A DNA stretch of 64,000 bases, from NCBI GenBank assembly GCA_902777385.1, contig CACYTP010000008.1, positions 1 through 64,000 of the forward strand. The letters are read 5' to 3'. The position numbers were made by a program, and so were the translations under genes. The notes beneath the pieces were generated by a model, which worked only from the letters and a program-made list of their open reading frames with translations, searched no databases and was not told the DNA's origin. Positions within the stretch are counted from its first letter, which is position 1, and every line of letters starts with the position of its first letter. The DNA is from an uncultured bacterium (lineage in GTDB: Bacteria > Cyanobacteriota > Vampirovibrionia > Gastranaerophilales > Gastranaerophilaceae). Of the stretch, positions 32,434-41,383 are shown piece after piece.

Positions 32434-32904
32434 CTAACCCAAATGCAAATTATCGAAATCAATATGTTTTAAAATCGGATGTTTTTCAGCTTCATTTTTA
32501 AAAGCAATATGATTAAAAAGCTCATTACCTTCTAAAAGAGCCTCCATAAAACCTTGTGTCGGTTTTTTATTTCTTTTTAAAAACTCATTTTCAATAATCA
32601 AATTTGGCATAGTTCTTTTTGAAATTTGTGCATGTTTATGCATATTGAAAAGTTTTACTATTGTATTAGTTATTAATTCTTCAGGCATTGCCAAAAGTTC
32701 TTCCATATATTTTTTAGGAATAACTGCTTTACCGTCATTAACCTCAATACTCTGTTCACTCATAACAATTGTATCGTGCGGATATTTTTGTGTTCTATTT
32801 CTTACACTTGTTATAACATTTTTTAATTTGTTGCTTTTTTCTATGCCTTGCAATTTCATAGATGCTTGAAAGTTAATTGAAGAATTGTTAATTGAATTGT
32901 TCAT
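32434..32904 (-). CDS. hypothetical protein with N-terminal FQA motif, between the repeats
   Basis: This 156-residue protein is not recognised. The N-terminus (MNNSINNSSINFQASMK) is polar with a short hydrophobic SINFQA, a form similar to the start of the neighbouring 987-residue protein. The rest is predicted helical and highly charged (EELLAMPEELITNTIVKLF, HKHAQISKR). No membrane segment or catalytic motif is visible. GAAAGG precedes the ATG. It is the only gene between the two 174-bp repeats, so it could be cargo of that duplicated unit. Confidence 0.6.
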   Translation of the reverse strand: MNNSINNSSINFQASMKLQGIEKSNKLKNVITSVRNRTQKYPHDTIVMSEQSIEVNDGKAVIPKKYMEELLAMPEELITNTIVKLFNMHKHAQISKRTMPNLIIENEFLKRNKKPTQGFMEALLEGNELFNHIAFKNEAEKHPILKHIDFDNLHLG

Positions 32905-33034
32905 TATATACTACCTTTCTGTAATGTTACTTTGCCAACATTAATTTAAAAACTTGTAAAAATATAATTTGCTAGTTTATTTTTATTTATGTCATTTTTT
33001 CCACCAACCAAGTTCTGAACTCGTCAACTCTGAG
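32905..33034. other. non-coding gap between the 156-residue gene and repeat copy B
   Basis: No gene is seen. It contains the ribosome site and presumed promoter of the minus-strand gene and ends at the boundary of copy B. Copies A and B are not related outward of this boundary. Confidence 0.5.
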
Positions 33035-33208
33035 GTAATAAAAAGGATAGGGTTTATTCCTATCCTTATTATTACGTTAGGAAGTATGAGAAGCTCCGTT
33101 TTGAAGTTCGAGAGGATTTTTTGCAGAGGGCGAAGCTATTTTCTTTGAAGCAAATGAATTTGCAAAAAGAAAATACATAGACCCGTTTAACGCAAAAAAT
33201 CCGATACA
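33035..33208 (+). repeat. 174-bp direct repeat, copy B
   Basis: This is the second copy of the tRNA-Arg-flanking segment, 1035 bp from copy A. Here no tRNA precedes it, and its terminator stem carries one mismatch. It ends 46 bp before the start of the 987-residue gene, whose TATAAT (33233-33238) lies just outside the repeat. Confidence 0.9.
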
Positions 33209-33254
33209 AATATTATAATCACAAAATTTTTGTATAATATATAGGTAGCAGGTT

Positions 33255-36218
33255 ATGGAAATTAACAGCAAAATTTTTGACACACAAAAATATAATACAA
33301 AATACCCTCTTTCATTTTGCGGTAATCCAATAAACAAGATTACGGAAGAATTAAGTGAAGAAGCAATAAAAAGGGCAAGTGATGCGGCAACTTCAATAGG
33401 CAAAGCCGGAATAGATATAGTTGCACAAAGGGCAAAAATAAAAACTATTAAACCTGAAGATATCACTTCAAGATTAGAAGCAGGGCTAAACAGGAAAGAA
33501 ATTTGCGAAGAATTTGGTATTTCTCCGTCGACATACAACAGACTGCTAATAAGATTTAATATAGTATCCGATTCAAAACAGACAATGCAGTTTACCCAGA
33601 ATTTGACTAAGGAGCAATTAGAAGAAATTCTTTCTCAAGATAAAACTCTTGATGAAATAGCAAAGGAACTTGGGGTATCAAAAGCAACTCTACACTACCA
33701 AAGGAAAAGATTAGGGATTGCCTCAGAATTAAGTGAACAAAAAAATAAAATCAAAACAATCACAAAAGAAGATATCTTAAAATATTTAAGCGAAAATAAA
33801 ACTCGTGCTGAAATTTGCGAAATTTTAAATATATCCGAAACAACATATACTAAATTATTGAACAAATATAATATAGTAACAGCACAAAAAATTGCAACAG
33901 AACACAGCAAAAGCATATCAAAAGAAAAATTAATTTCAATGCTGGATGCTAAAATACCAATAATGAAAATTTGCGAAGAATTAGGAATTTCATGGTCAAC
34001 ATTTAAAAAACTTACAACCGAATACGGAATACAAACAAAGCAAATGCAAACTCAGGCTCGAAATGCAACAATAACAATGGAGCAATTAACTCAACTTATA
34101 GAACAAGGGCTTTCAAGAGATGAAATATGTAAAAGATTAGGAATTAACCGACATACATACAATTCAAAATTAAACGAATTCGGCATAAAAAGCAGATTAT
34201 CGTTAAATAAAGAAAAAGTTGCATCAATTACACAAGAGCAGCTTGAACAATTAATGAGTAAAGCCAAAAGCGTAAAAGAAATATGCAAAGAGCTGGATAT
34301 TTCGACAGGAACATACAGCAGACTTTTACATAAATTTAATATACAAGGAAAACGTACTTCTAAAATCTCTGATGAAACTGCAAAACAATTCAAAGAATTA
34401 ATTGAACAGAACAAGTCTAAGGAAGAAATTTGCAACCAATTACATATCAACACTAATACTTATTTTATGATATGTCATGAACTCGGGATAAAAACAGCCG
34501 CAAAACAAATGGGAGAACACGCATCAACAATAGAAAAAGAAAATATTATAAGCTGCTTAAATCAGAATATGTCTGTCAACGAAATTCTTGAAACCTTAGG
34601 TATATCAAAAGCAGTATTAAGACGGCTATTAATAAAGTTTGATATAAAAACTTCGTGGAAAGCTGCAAGAGAAAAAGTAGCTAATGTAGATGAAGAAAAA
34701 CTTAAAAACCTAGTTGAGGAAGGGAAATCTCAAACGGAAATAACTGAGGCATTGAATATTTCAAAAGGGACATACATGAATCTTTTGAGAAAATTTAATA
34801 TTTCAACTTCCTACAAAGAATCCGGCAAAAAAATATCCGGCATAACAAAAGAGGCTATTACACAAAAATTGCTGGAAAACAAAAGTTACGCAGATATAGC
34901 CAAAGAATTTGGAATTGCTCCGAGCAGCGTATATAGGTTAATCTTAAAATACGATTTACCTTCCAAAGTGGGGAAAACGGCAGGACACAAAGAACTATGG
35001 GGGACACCTAAACCTTATGAAAAATATTCAATTTCGGAATTAAAAGAACGATTACTCGAAGTATTCCTAGAAAATCCAAACATTGCAAAGCAGAAAGATA
35101 TAGAATTTTTTACAGATTATATTTATGAAACAGATACTTTTACACCGGAATTACAAAACCAGGTAGTAGAATTCATAAGATTATTGGATTCTGCAGAAAG
35201 TAAAAGAATTTATGCAAAAGATATTATCAATCATCAGGTAATTGAAAAATTAGAACTCTCACTAGAACAAATTTCAAAAGATATAATTATCAAAGAGCAT
35301 TCAATGAACTATACAAACGAAATAGTTGAAACACTCTTAAATAAATTATATCAGGGAAACATGCCGGAACTGGCACAAATTTGCTTAAAATTTAAATCTA
35401 AATCAGTTAATGAATTTGATGAACAACTTGCACAAAAAATCACTTCAAGAATTAAAACAGTACTTGGAGAAGAAGGAAATATAAAAGCTGACAGATTGCG
35501 GCATCTCGTATATGAAATAATATATACGGAAAAATTACACTCAGCACCTGCTTCGGAAACTATAATAAAAGCTCAAAAATATGCTGCAAATAACAAGGGA
35601 GAAATAAGCCCATCAAAAGCAGGACAATATATCATTAATGCAGAAAGATTAGAAAACTATTTCAAAACAAGTGACAGCTCACCATACAACCAAGAATATT
35701 TCAAACTCATAAAAAATACTTTACTAAAAGACTCGAACGAGTCCGTAATTACACTTACAAAATTAGATAGCTGGTTCAATTCAGAATTTCCAAAAGACAA
35801 TCATTTAACAGAATTTCTCAAAATTTTTGACAAAGAAAATCCAATTGATAATTCAATAATTAAAAAATTTATACTTGATACCTACCAAAAAATCGACACT
35901 TGCACAGTATTCGAAACACAAAGTGGTGCAATTATAAGACCTAAAATATTATCATCAGTAAAAAAAGATATTATTGAAAAGTATAAATATCCAAATTGTA
36001 TAGAATATTTGGCAGCATTTGAAGACGGCATAAAAAGATTTGCTCCGCCAAAAGGTCAATCAGGAATAAAAATAGAAACAACAGGTCTTAAACGAATGAA
36101 AGTAAAAATCATAGGATACCCTGACAGATTATATTCTTCTAAAAAAGATTATGTTTTTGACAAGTACGATCCCGATCACAGGGCAAATTATAATCCGACA
36201 ACCAATAAGCATAACTAA
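33255..36218 (+). CDS. array of ten helix-turn-helix modules with a novel C-terminal region
   Basis: This 987-residue protein has a short N-terminus (NTKYPLSFCGNP, then a helical stretch to 60), an array at about 64-568, and a helical 420-residue C-terminal region with no motif I recognise. The array holds ten modules starting near 64, 116, 168, 220, 272, 324, 372, 425, 477 and 529, a period of 52 residues (156 bp). Each reads (T/S)I(T/S)(K/Q)E.L..L....(S/T)..EIC.ELGIS..TY..LL.KF.I, a homeodomain/resolvase-like helix-turn-helix, joined by a roughly 12-residue linker. Scaffold positions are conserved, whereas exposed residues of the third helix differ in each module. I infer sequence-specific binding to a long nucleic-acid site. 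No membrane or signal segment is seen. Confidence 0.8.
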   Translation: MEINSKIFDTQKYNTKYPLSFCGNPINKITEELSEEAIKRASDAATSIGKAGIDIVAQRAKIKTIKPEDITSRLEAGLNRKEICEEFGISPSTYNRLLIRFNIVSDSKQTMQFTQNLTKEQLEEILSQDKTLDEIAKELGVSKATLHYQRKRLGIASELSEQKNKIKTITKEDILKYLSENKTRAEICEILNISETTYTKLLNKYNIVTAQKIATEHSKSISKEKLISMLDAKIPIMKICEELGISWSTFKKLTTEYGIQTKQMQTQARNATITMEQLTQLIEQGLSRDEICKRLGINRHTYNSKLNEFGIKSRLSLNKEKVASITQEQLEQLMSKAKSVKEICKELDISTGTYSRLLHKFNIQGKRTSKISDETAKQFKELIEQNKSKEEICNQLHINTNTYFMICHELGIKTAAKQMGEHASTIEKENIISCLNQNMSVNEILETLGISKAVLRRLLIKFDIKTSWKAAREKVANVDEEKLKNLVEEGKSQTEITEALNISKGTYMNLLRKFNISTSYKESGKKISGITKEAITQKLLENKSYADIAKEFGIAPSSVYRLILKYDLPSKVGKTAGHKELWGTPKPYEKYSISELKERLLEVFLENPNIAKQKDIEFFTDYIYETDTFTPELQNQVVEFIRLLDSAESKRIYAKDIINHQVIEKLELSLEQISKDIIIKEHSMNYTNEIVETLLNKLYQGNMPELAQICLKFKSKSVNEFDEQLAQKITSRIKTVLGEEGNIKADRLRHLVYEIIYTEKLHSAPASETIIKAQKYAANNKGEISPSKAGQYIINAERLENYFKTSDSSPYNQEYFKLIKNTLLKDSNESVITLTKLDSWFNSEFPKDNHLTEFLKIFDKENPIDNSIIKKFILDTYQKIDTCTVFETQSGAIIRPKILSSVKKDIIEKYKYPNCIEYLAAFEDGIKRFAPPKGQSGIKIETTGLKRMKVKIIGYPDRLYSSKKDYVFDKYDPDHRANYNPTTNKHN

Positions 36219-36295
36219 CGGCTTGTTCACATATTAAAATTTTAAAAACAGACGTATATTAAATTTTTAAACAAATGCAACAAAAGTTAAAAATA

Positions 36296-36325
36296 TTGTA
36301 TTAGTAAATTTGTTTCTGCTACAAT
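36296..36325 (+). promoter_or_regulatory. candidate promoter of the dehydratase-like operon
   Basis: TTGTAT (36296-36301), an 18-bp spacer and TACAAT (36320-36325) lie about 65 bp upstream of the 36393 start. No ribosome site is seen close to that ATG. Confidence 0.5.
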
Positions 36326-36392
36326 AGTACCAGAAGTGGAGAAATATCTCTAAAAGAACTATTTAGCCGAGATATAGGTTTAATAACGAACT

Positions 36393-37496
36393 ATGGATAT
36401 TCGAAATACGATTGACAGCAACTCAAAAATAATTGGCATACCAAGAGCCATTTCGTATTACTATAATTACCCCTTTTATTATGGTTATTTTAAGGCACTT
36501 GGCTACGATATAGTTTTATCGGACAAAACCACTACAAAACTGATAAATGAGGGTTCTAAGCATGTAGTTTCCGATACATGCCTGCCGATTAAAGTTTTTG
36601 TAGGACACGTTGTAAATTTAATATCAAAAGGCTGCAACAAAATATTCATTCCTTCTTTACAATCGACTGCATATAAAGTTAATAATTGTACCAAAGTAAG
36701 AGGTTTACCTGAAATTATAAGAAATGTCATCGATAAACCTTTTACAATGATAGAACCAACCTTAGACAAAACAAATGATATTAGCTTTAAAGATTTCTGC
36801 TTTGATACAGCTAATCAGTTAGGAATCTATGATGAATCGCTAATTAATCAAGCAATTAAATCCGGCTGGTTAATGTATGATAATTTCAAACAAATGACGG
36901 TATCAGGGATTCCGTTTGAAGAAGCATTAGAAAATGCAATAAATAATAAAACAGCAAAGAAAACGATTGAAATTGTAAAGCCAATTTCCGTTGTAATTAT
37001 GGCTCACGGATATAACTTGTTTGATGAAAGAATATCAATGAGATTAATACCTAAACTTGAAAATATGGGAGTAAAAGTATATACAGGCTTGAATGTATCA
37101 AAACAGGATGCAATCGATTCCATTCAACAAATAGGTGAAATCCAATATTGGGCAAATGAACTTGATTTGACCGGAGCGGCCGCATATTACATGCTGAATG
37201 GCAAGATAGATGGTATTATTGCACTTTCTGCATTCGGATGCGGGCCTGATTCATTAATGGTAAAAGAAATGGAATATCACGCTGTAGAAAACAAACTTCC
37301 AATGATACATTTAAACATTGATGAGCATACCGGAGAAGCAGGATTTTTGACCAGAGTCGAAGCTTTTGTAGATATGTTATTACGCAAAAAACGCAGAAAA
37401 ATAGAGAAAAATAATATTAAATTATTTCAATCATCCAAAAGTGAAAATACAAAAGTTTCACAAGAACAAAAAGAACCATCTTTAACCATTGTATAA
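36393..37496 (+). CDS. 2-hydroxyacyl-CoA dehydratase/activase-related Fe-S protein (DUF2229-like)
   Basis: This 367-residue protein begins KIIGIPRAISYYYNYPFYYG and has the conserved VVSDTCLPIKVFVGHV, a pattern of the DUF2229 and HgdB-like parts of 2-hydroxyglutaryl-CoA dehydratase/activase-related proteins. Cysteines such as the one in SDTCLP are probable iron-sulfur ligands. The second half has FGCGPDSLMVKEMEY and LNIDEHTGEAGFLTRVEAFVD, which recur in the gene at 38562. It lacks the ATPase (BcrAD/BadFG) fold. It opens a three-gene unit with a PHP gene and a related protein. Whether it acts on a CoA ester at all is unknown. Confidence 0.72.
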   Translation: MDIRNTIDSNSKIIGIPRAISYYYNYPFYYGYFKALGYDIVLSDKTTTKLINEGSKHVVSDTCLPIKVFVGHVVNLISKGCNKIFIPSLQSTAYKVNNCTKVRGLPEIIRNVIDKPFTMIEPTLDKTNDISFKDFCFDTANQLGIYDESLINQAIKSGWLMYDNFKQMTVSGIPFEEALENAINNKTAKKTIEIVKPISVVIMAHGYNLFDERISMRLIPKLENMGVKVYTGLNVSKQDAIDSIQQIGEIQYWANELDLTGAAAYYMLNGKIDGIIALSAFGCGPDSLMVKEMEYHAVENKLPMIHLNIDEHTGEAGFLTRVEAFVDMLLRKKRRKIEKNNIKLFQSSKSENTKVSQEQKEPSLTIV

Positions 37497-37512
37497 AAAT
37501 TGGTGATTATTC

Positions 37513-38559
37513 ATGAATAACAATAATTATAAAAAATACAGATATAAAGGCAGTATTCATATTCATACTGCAATGTCTGACGGAACAGGCAATATCGAAA
37601 CTATTAGTAAAGCAGCTAAAAAAGCAGGGTTAACTTGGATTATTATTACTGATCACAACCATTTTGATACGGAAGAAGGTATTTATAACGGGGTATATGT
37701 TCTTAAAGGTGAAGAAATAACACCCGAAAATAATAATCACTATTTAGCACTTGGAATAAATGAGTTTATTCAGCCGAGTAATGATTTACAAACAAATGTA
37801 AATAATGTCAGAGCAAACGGAGGCTTTGGATTTGCTGCTCATCCGGACGAAAGCGAAAACAGAAAAAATACTTGGAAACCAATTGTTTGGGATAACAAAA
37901 ACGTAATACCGGACGGTATAGAAATTTGGAATTGGTTTTCAAACTGGGCAGATAATCTGAATGACAGAAACATTTTTAAACTTGCATATTCTTATTTATT
38001 CAGACATAAAATAACTACAAAACCATCCTCTGCAACTTTAGACTGGTGGGATAAATTAAATCTTAATACGCCTAAAATTATTCCGGCAATTGGCGGCGTT
38101 GATGCTCACGCACTAAAAATTTATAAATACGCTTTACCATTTACAATATTTCCGTATAAAACGTGTTTTAAAACTATAACAAACGTAATTAATTTAAATG
38201 AACCATTATCAAATGAATTTAATACAGCAAAGAAACAAATTTTAAATGCAATAATACAAGGTAATAATTTGATAATAAACAGAGAAATCTGTAAAGATAT
38301 TCCCGAAATAAATATAGTAAATAACAATACTGTCAAATCCATTGGAGAAGAAATTTCTCTGACTGACGACACATATTTAGAAATACAAGCTAATAGAATT
38401 GCAGATATAAAAGTTATTTGCGACGGGAAAGAATATATCAGCAATAAAACACAAAGATGCAGAATTCCTATCACTGAAACAGGTAAATATCGTATCGAGT
38501 TTTCATATTCAGGTAGAGAATATGCATATACAAATCCAATTAAGGTTAGAGAGGCATAA
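37513..38559 (+). CDS. PHP-domain metal-dependent phosphoesterase
   Basis: This 348-residue protein has a PHP fold with the metal-binding motifs GSIHIHTAMSDG, IITDHNHFD, AAHPDES and GGVDAHA in the right order. PHP proteins include histidinol phosphatase, DNA-polymerase-associated esterases and nucleotide or cyclic-phosphate hydrolases. The CehA/McbA-like branch is the nearest by layout. The C-terminal 100 residues form a separate beta-rich domain (SIGEEISLTDDTYLEIQANRIADI). It sits between two related Fe-S proteins with spacings of 16 and 2 bp, so all three are likely one operon. Substrate unknown. Confidence 0.78.
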   Translation: MNNNNYKKYRYKGSIHIHTAMSDGTGNIETISKAAKKAGLTWIIITDHNHFDTEEGIYNGVYVLKGEEITPENNNHYLALGINEFIQPSNDLQTNVNNVRANGGFGFAAHPDESENRKNTWKPIVWDNKNVIPDGIEIWNWFSNWADNLNDRNIFKLAYSYLFRHKITTKPSSATLDWWDKLNLNTPKIIPAIGGVDAHALKIYKYALPFTIFPYKTCFKTITNVINLNEPLSNEFNTAKKQILNAIIQGNNLIINREICKDIPEINIVNNNTVKSIGEEISLTDDTYLEIQANRIADIKVICDGKEYISNKTQRCRIPITETGKYRIEFSYSGREYAYTNPIKVREA

Positions 38560-38561
38560 AA

Positions 38562-39728
38562 TTGGCAAAAAAACAAGAAGGCAACCGAACAATATCACAA
38601 TTAGACAAAACAATACCTACCAGTCAAAGGGTAATCGCTTGGCCTCGTATGGGTAATATTGACCTTTCTATGGAAGCTCTTGTTTCCGCCATTGGTGCAA
38701 AAATAGTAATGCCGCCGCCTAATAATAAAGAAGCTCTGGAAATAGGAGTAAAAAACAGTATTGAAGGCATTTGTTTACCTTATAAATTAAATCTTGCCAA
38801 TTATATAATGGCATTAGAAAAAGGTGCAAATACACTAATGATGTTTCAGGCACCCGGTTCATGCAGGTTTGGCAACTATACAAAAATGGCACAAAAAACT
38901 CTGAAAGATATGGGATATGAGTTTGACATGTGTGTATTCGATATGTACCAAAGTAAAATGAAACAAACATTAAAAGCATTTTGGCATGTCTCACACTGTT
39001 GGAATCCTTATCGATATTATAAAGGTTTTAGTACAGGATTTAATAAAGCTTTTGCAATAGATACAGCAGAACGTTTAATGTTCTATATAAGACCAAGAGA
39101 ACTAAATAAAGGCGATGCAGAAAGATGCTACAAAAAGTGGTACAAAATTATCCATGACACCACATCTTTATTTGGTTGTAAAAAATTAAAGAAACAAGTT
39201 ATTGAAGATTTCAGAAAAATTCCTATTGATGAAAATAAAATGGTTCCAAAAGTTTATTTATTAGGAGAATTCTTCGTTCTGCTCGATCCTTACACTAATA
39301 AAGAAATCGAAAAAACCTTAGGAGAATTAGGAGTAGAAGTTGAACGTCAAATATTCTTTTCAGATTGGCTTGAACATGTTCTACAACCATCATTCCTGTA
39401 TAAAAAAGAATCTCACAGAGAACGCTGTGTGAGATATGCAGAAAAATACATGAAAAGAGCTATCGGCGGAGAAACTATTGAAACAATAGGGGATACCGTA
39501 TATGCTGCTCAAAATGGTATTGACGGAGTTATACACATAATGCCGTTTTCTTGCATGCCGGAAATAGTTTCTCAGAACATTCTTACAAAAGTCAGCAAAG
39601 AGGAGGATATACCTGTAATGACGTTAGTTCTTGATGAACAAACAGGTAAAGCAGGCTATCAAACCAGAATTGAAGCTTTTGTTGATTTAGTTAAACGAAA
39701 AAAAATGAAAAATATGCAAAATACATAA
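38562..39728 (+). CDS. 2-hydroxyacyl-CoA dehydratase-like Fe-S protein
   Basis: This 388-residue protein uses a TTG start after a GAGAGG site, 2 bp from the PHP stop. It has VIAWPRMGNIDLSMEALVSAIG, GICLPYKLNLANY and the cysteine motif APGSCRFGNYT typical of HgdB/BadE-like and activase-associated proteins, and ends with LVLDEQTGKAGYQTRIEAFVD, matching the 36393 product. In known systems such subunits hold a [4Fe-4S] cluster and receive an electron from an ATP-dependent activase. No activase gene is in the window. Together with its partner it looks like a split version of the C-terminal part of the giant activase proteins. Confidence 0.72.
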   Translation: MAKKQEGNRTISQLDKTIPTSQRVIAWPRMGNIDLSMEALVSAIGAKIVMPPPNNKEALEIGVKNSIEGICLPYKLNLANYIMALEKGANTLMMFQAPGSCRFGNYTKMAQKTLKDMGYEFDMCVFDMYQSKMKQTLKAFWHVSHCWNPYRYYKGFSTGFNKAFAIDTAERLMFYIRPRELNKGDAERCYKKWYKIIHDTTSLFGCKKLKKQVIEDFRKIPIDENKMVPKVYLLGEFFVLLDPYTNKEIEKTLGELGVEVERQIFFSDWLEHVLQPSFLYKKESHRERCVRYAEKYMKRAIGGETIETIGDTVYAAQNGIDGVIHIMPFSCMPEIVSQNILTKVSKEEDIPVMTLVLDEQTGKAGYQTRIEAFVDLVKRKKMKNMQNT

Positions 39729-39937
39729 ATTTGCATTTCTGTTAGTATTTTTAGTGTTACTTCAACTTCTGCAATACCGAAACTTTTTATGCAGTAAATT
39801 CTTACATTTTAATTCTTATCGAATAATTATACTGATGATTAAAAAATTTCCTTTAACTACAAAAATTGTATATTTTTTTGTACTTATAGTCAATTCAAAT
39901 ACATCTATGAGTGAGAGAGAATAAAAATGAGGTGTGT

Positions 39938-40258
39938 ATGTCACAAATTAAAAAATTGCTTGGGAAAAGAATTAAAGAAATTCGCATTTCAAGAAATTTA
40001 ACTCAGGAAGGGCTTTCAGAATTAACTAACATTGGAGTTTCCAGTATTAGTAAAATAGAAAGCGGAATATACCACCCCACGGATGAAAATCTGGAAAAAA
40101 TAGCAAAAGCATTGTGTGTTGAACCATATAAACTATATATGTACAATCACAATGATAATATATCAAATATTAGGACTAAGGTTATTTCTATTGTTGAAAA
40201 TGCCGATGAAAAAAACTTGAAATTAATTTATCGTATTTTAACAAGCATTATAGACTAA
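39938..40258 (+). CDS. XRE-family helix-turn-helix regulator
   Basis: This 106-residue regulator has a Cro/C1-type HTH at about 10-65 (LGKRIKEIRISRNLTQEGLSELTNIGVSSISKIESG) and a short C-terminal tail. The start at 39938 (MSQIKK) is chosen because GAGGTG lies 3 nt upstream, while the upstream ATG at 39911 has no site. It lies 34 bp ahead of the radical SAM gene at the beginning of the polysaccharide region and may control it. The target is unknown. Confidence 0.85.
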   Translation: MSQIKKLLGKRIKEIRISRNLTQEGLSELTNIGVSSISKIESGIYHPTDENLEKIAKALCVEPYKLYMYNHNDNISNIRTKVISIVENADEKNLKLIYRILTSIID

Positions 40259-40291
40259 ATTACATATATTAAAGGAAGTGAGCGAAAGATA

Positions 40292-41347
40292 ATGACAAAA
40301 CAATCAAGAAACGTAATGACGTTTGAACGACTGAAATATTACAGACATCTGTTTGGAGGAGCATTGGAATGTATACAAAGCAGATTGTCGAAAAACCCTA
40401 AACCACTATGTTTTTCATTAATGGTTACAAGTGCTTGCAACTGCGATTGCGACTTTTGTTACTGGAAGTCTAAAAAGGGTCAGGATGATATGCCTAAAGA
40501 AGAAATCATCAGACTTTTGACAGAAGCAGGACAGATTGGTTATATGGATAGTATTCTTTGGGGCGGGGAACCACTTTTAAGACAAGATTTTACGGAAATA
40601 TGTAAAGCTTCGCACGATGCAGGCTTATATACAAAGATAGCTACAAACGGCTGGTTCTTGGAAACAAATCCGGGGTTTGCCCAATATACAGATTTATCTT
40701 TTATTTCTTTAGACGCTATCGGGAAAGCTCATGATGATATTCGTCACATGCCGGGTATATGCGATAAGGTTATGAATGGTATTGAGTACCACAAAATTCA
40801 TTCTCCTAAAATGAGGATATATATTTGTTGTACGGTTTCAACTCAAACCAGTTTTGAACAAATAAAAGAAGTTGCTCAATACTGCAAAGATGCTGATATT
40901 CTTCTGTACTTTACGGTTAATAAAGCAGCGTCAAGACCGGAGGAAGCAACAAATGTTGTTGAAACCGAACTTGAAAATGAACAACTATCTGAAATGTTTA
41001 TAAAGATTAAAGAACTGAAAAAACAAGGATACCCTATAAGAAATTCATACTATTTTATGGATTATATTATTGAAAAGAAAAATTACTACGAATGTCATTG
41101 GCCTAGAATAGCAACCGTAATTTATTCAAATGGAGAAATGCTGCGTTGCTATGACAGAAAACCATTTATTGATGTTAAAGGCAGACCACTAAAAGAGGTT
41201 ATATCTGACCCTGTATTTGTCGAAACAGTTAATAAATGTAAAGACTGCAAGTTGGCTTGTGTTGGCAACTATGCACTTGATGCTTCAGGCTTGTGGAGAT
41301 TAGAGTGGCCTGCAATTAAATCTCTTATGGAAATTGCTATTACATAG
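40292..41347 (+). CDS. radical SAM/SPASM-type enzyme
   Basis: This 351-residue protein has the radical SAM cluster motif in SACNCDCDFCYW (Cys49, 53, 56), the GGEPLL SAM loop (seen as LWGGEPLLRQDF) and a C-terminal cysteine-containing SPASM-like end (CYDRKPF, KCKDCKLACVGNY). Such enzymes modify peptides, cofactors or carbohydrates. Its position in front of the polysaccharide export gene suggests a role in surface glycan or lipid modification, which is inference. An AAGGAAGTG site lies ahead of the ATG. The substrate cannot be read from sequence. Confidence 0.8.
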   Translation: MTKQSRNVMTFERLKYYRHLFGGALECIQSRLSKNPKPLCFSLMVTSACNCDCDFCYWKSKKGQDDMPKEEIIRLLTEAGQIGYMDSILWGGEPLLRQDFTEICKASHDAGLYTKIATNGWFLETNPGFAQYTDLSFISLDAIGKAHDDIRHMPGICDKVMNGIEYHKIHSPKMRIYICCTVSTQTSFEQIKEVAQYCKDADILLYFTVNKAASRPEEATNVVETELENEQLSEMFIKIKELKKQGYPIRNSYYFMDYIIEKKNYYECHWPRIATVIYSNGEMLRCYDRKPFIDVKGRPLKEVISDPVFVETVNKCKDCKLACVGNYALDASGLWRLEWPAIKSLMEIAIT

Positions 41348-41383
41348 ATTATAATATTTTATAGACACAAAGGAACAATTGGT

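Noticed and set aside
33077-33538. A 153-codon minus-strand ORF over repeat copy B and the start of the HTH-array gene
   Set aside because: Most of it is antisense to the array gene, it lacks a ribosome site, and the remainder is the repeat read in reverse.
39829-39918. A 29-codon ORF in front of the XRE regulator gene
   Set aside because: There is no ribosome site and no coupling, and the sequence looks like AT-rich promoter DNA.
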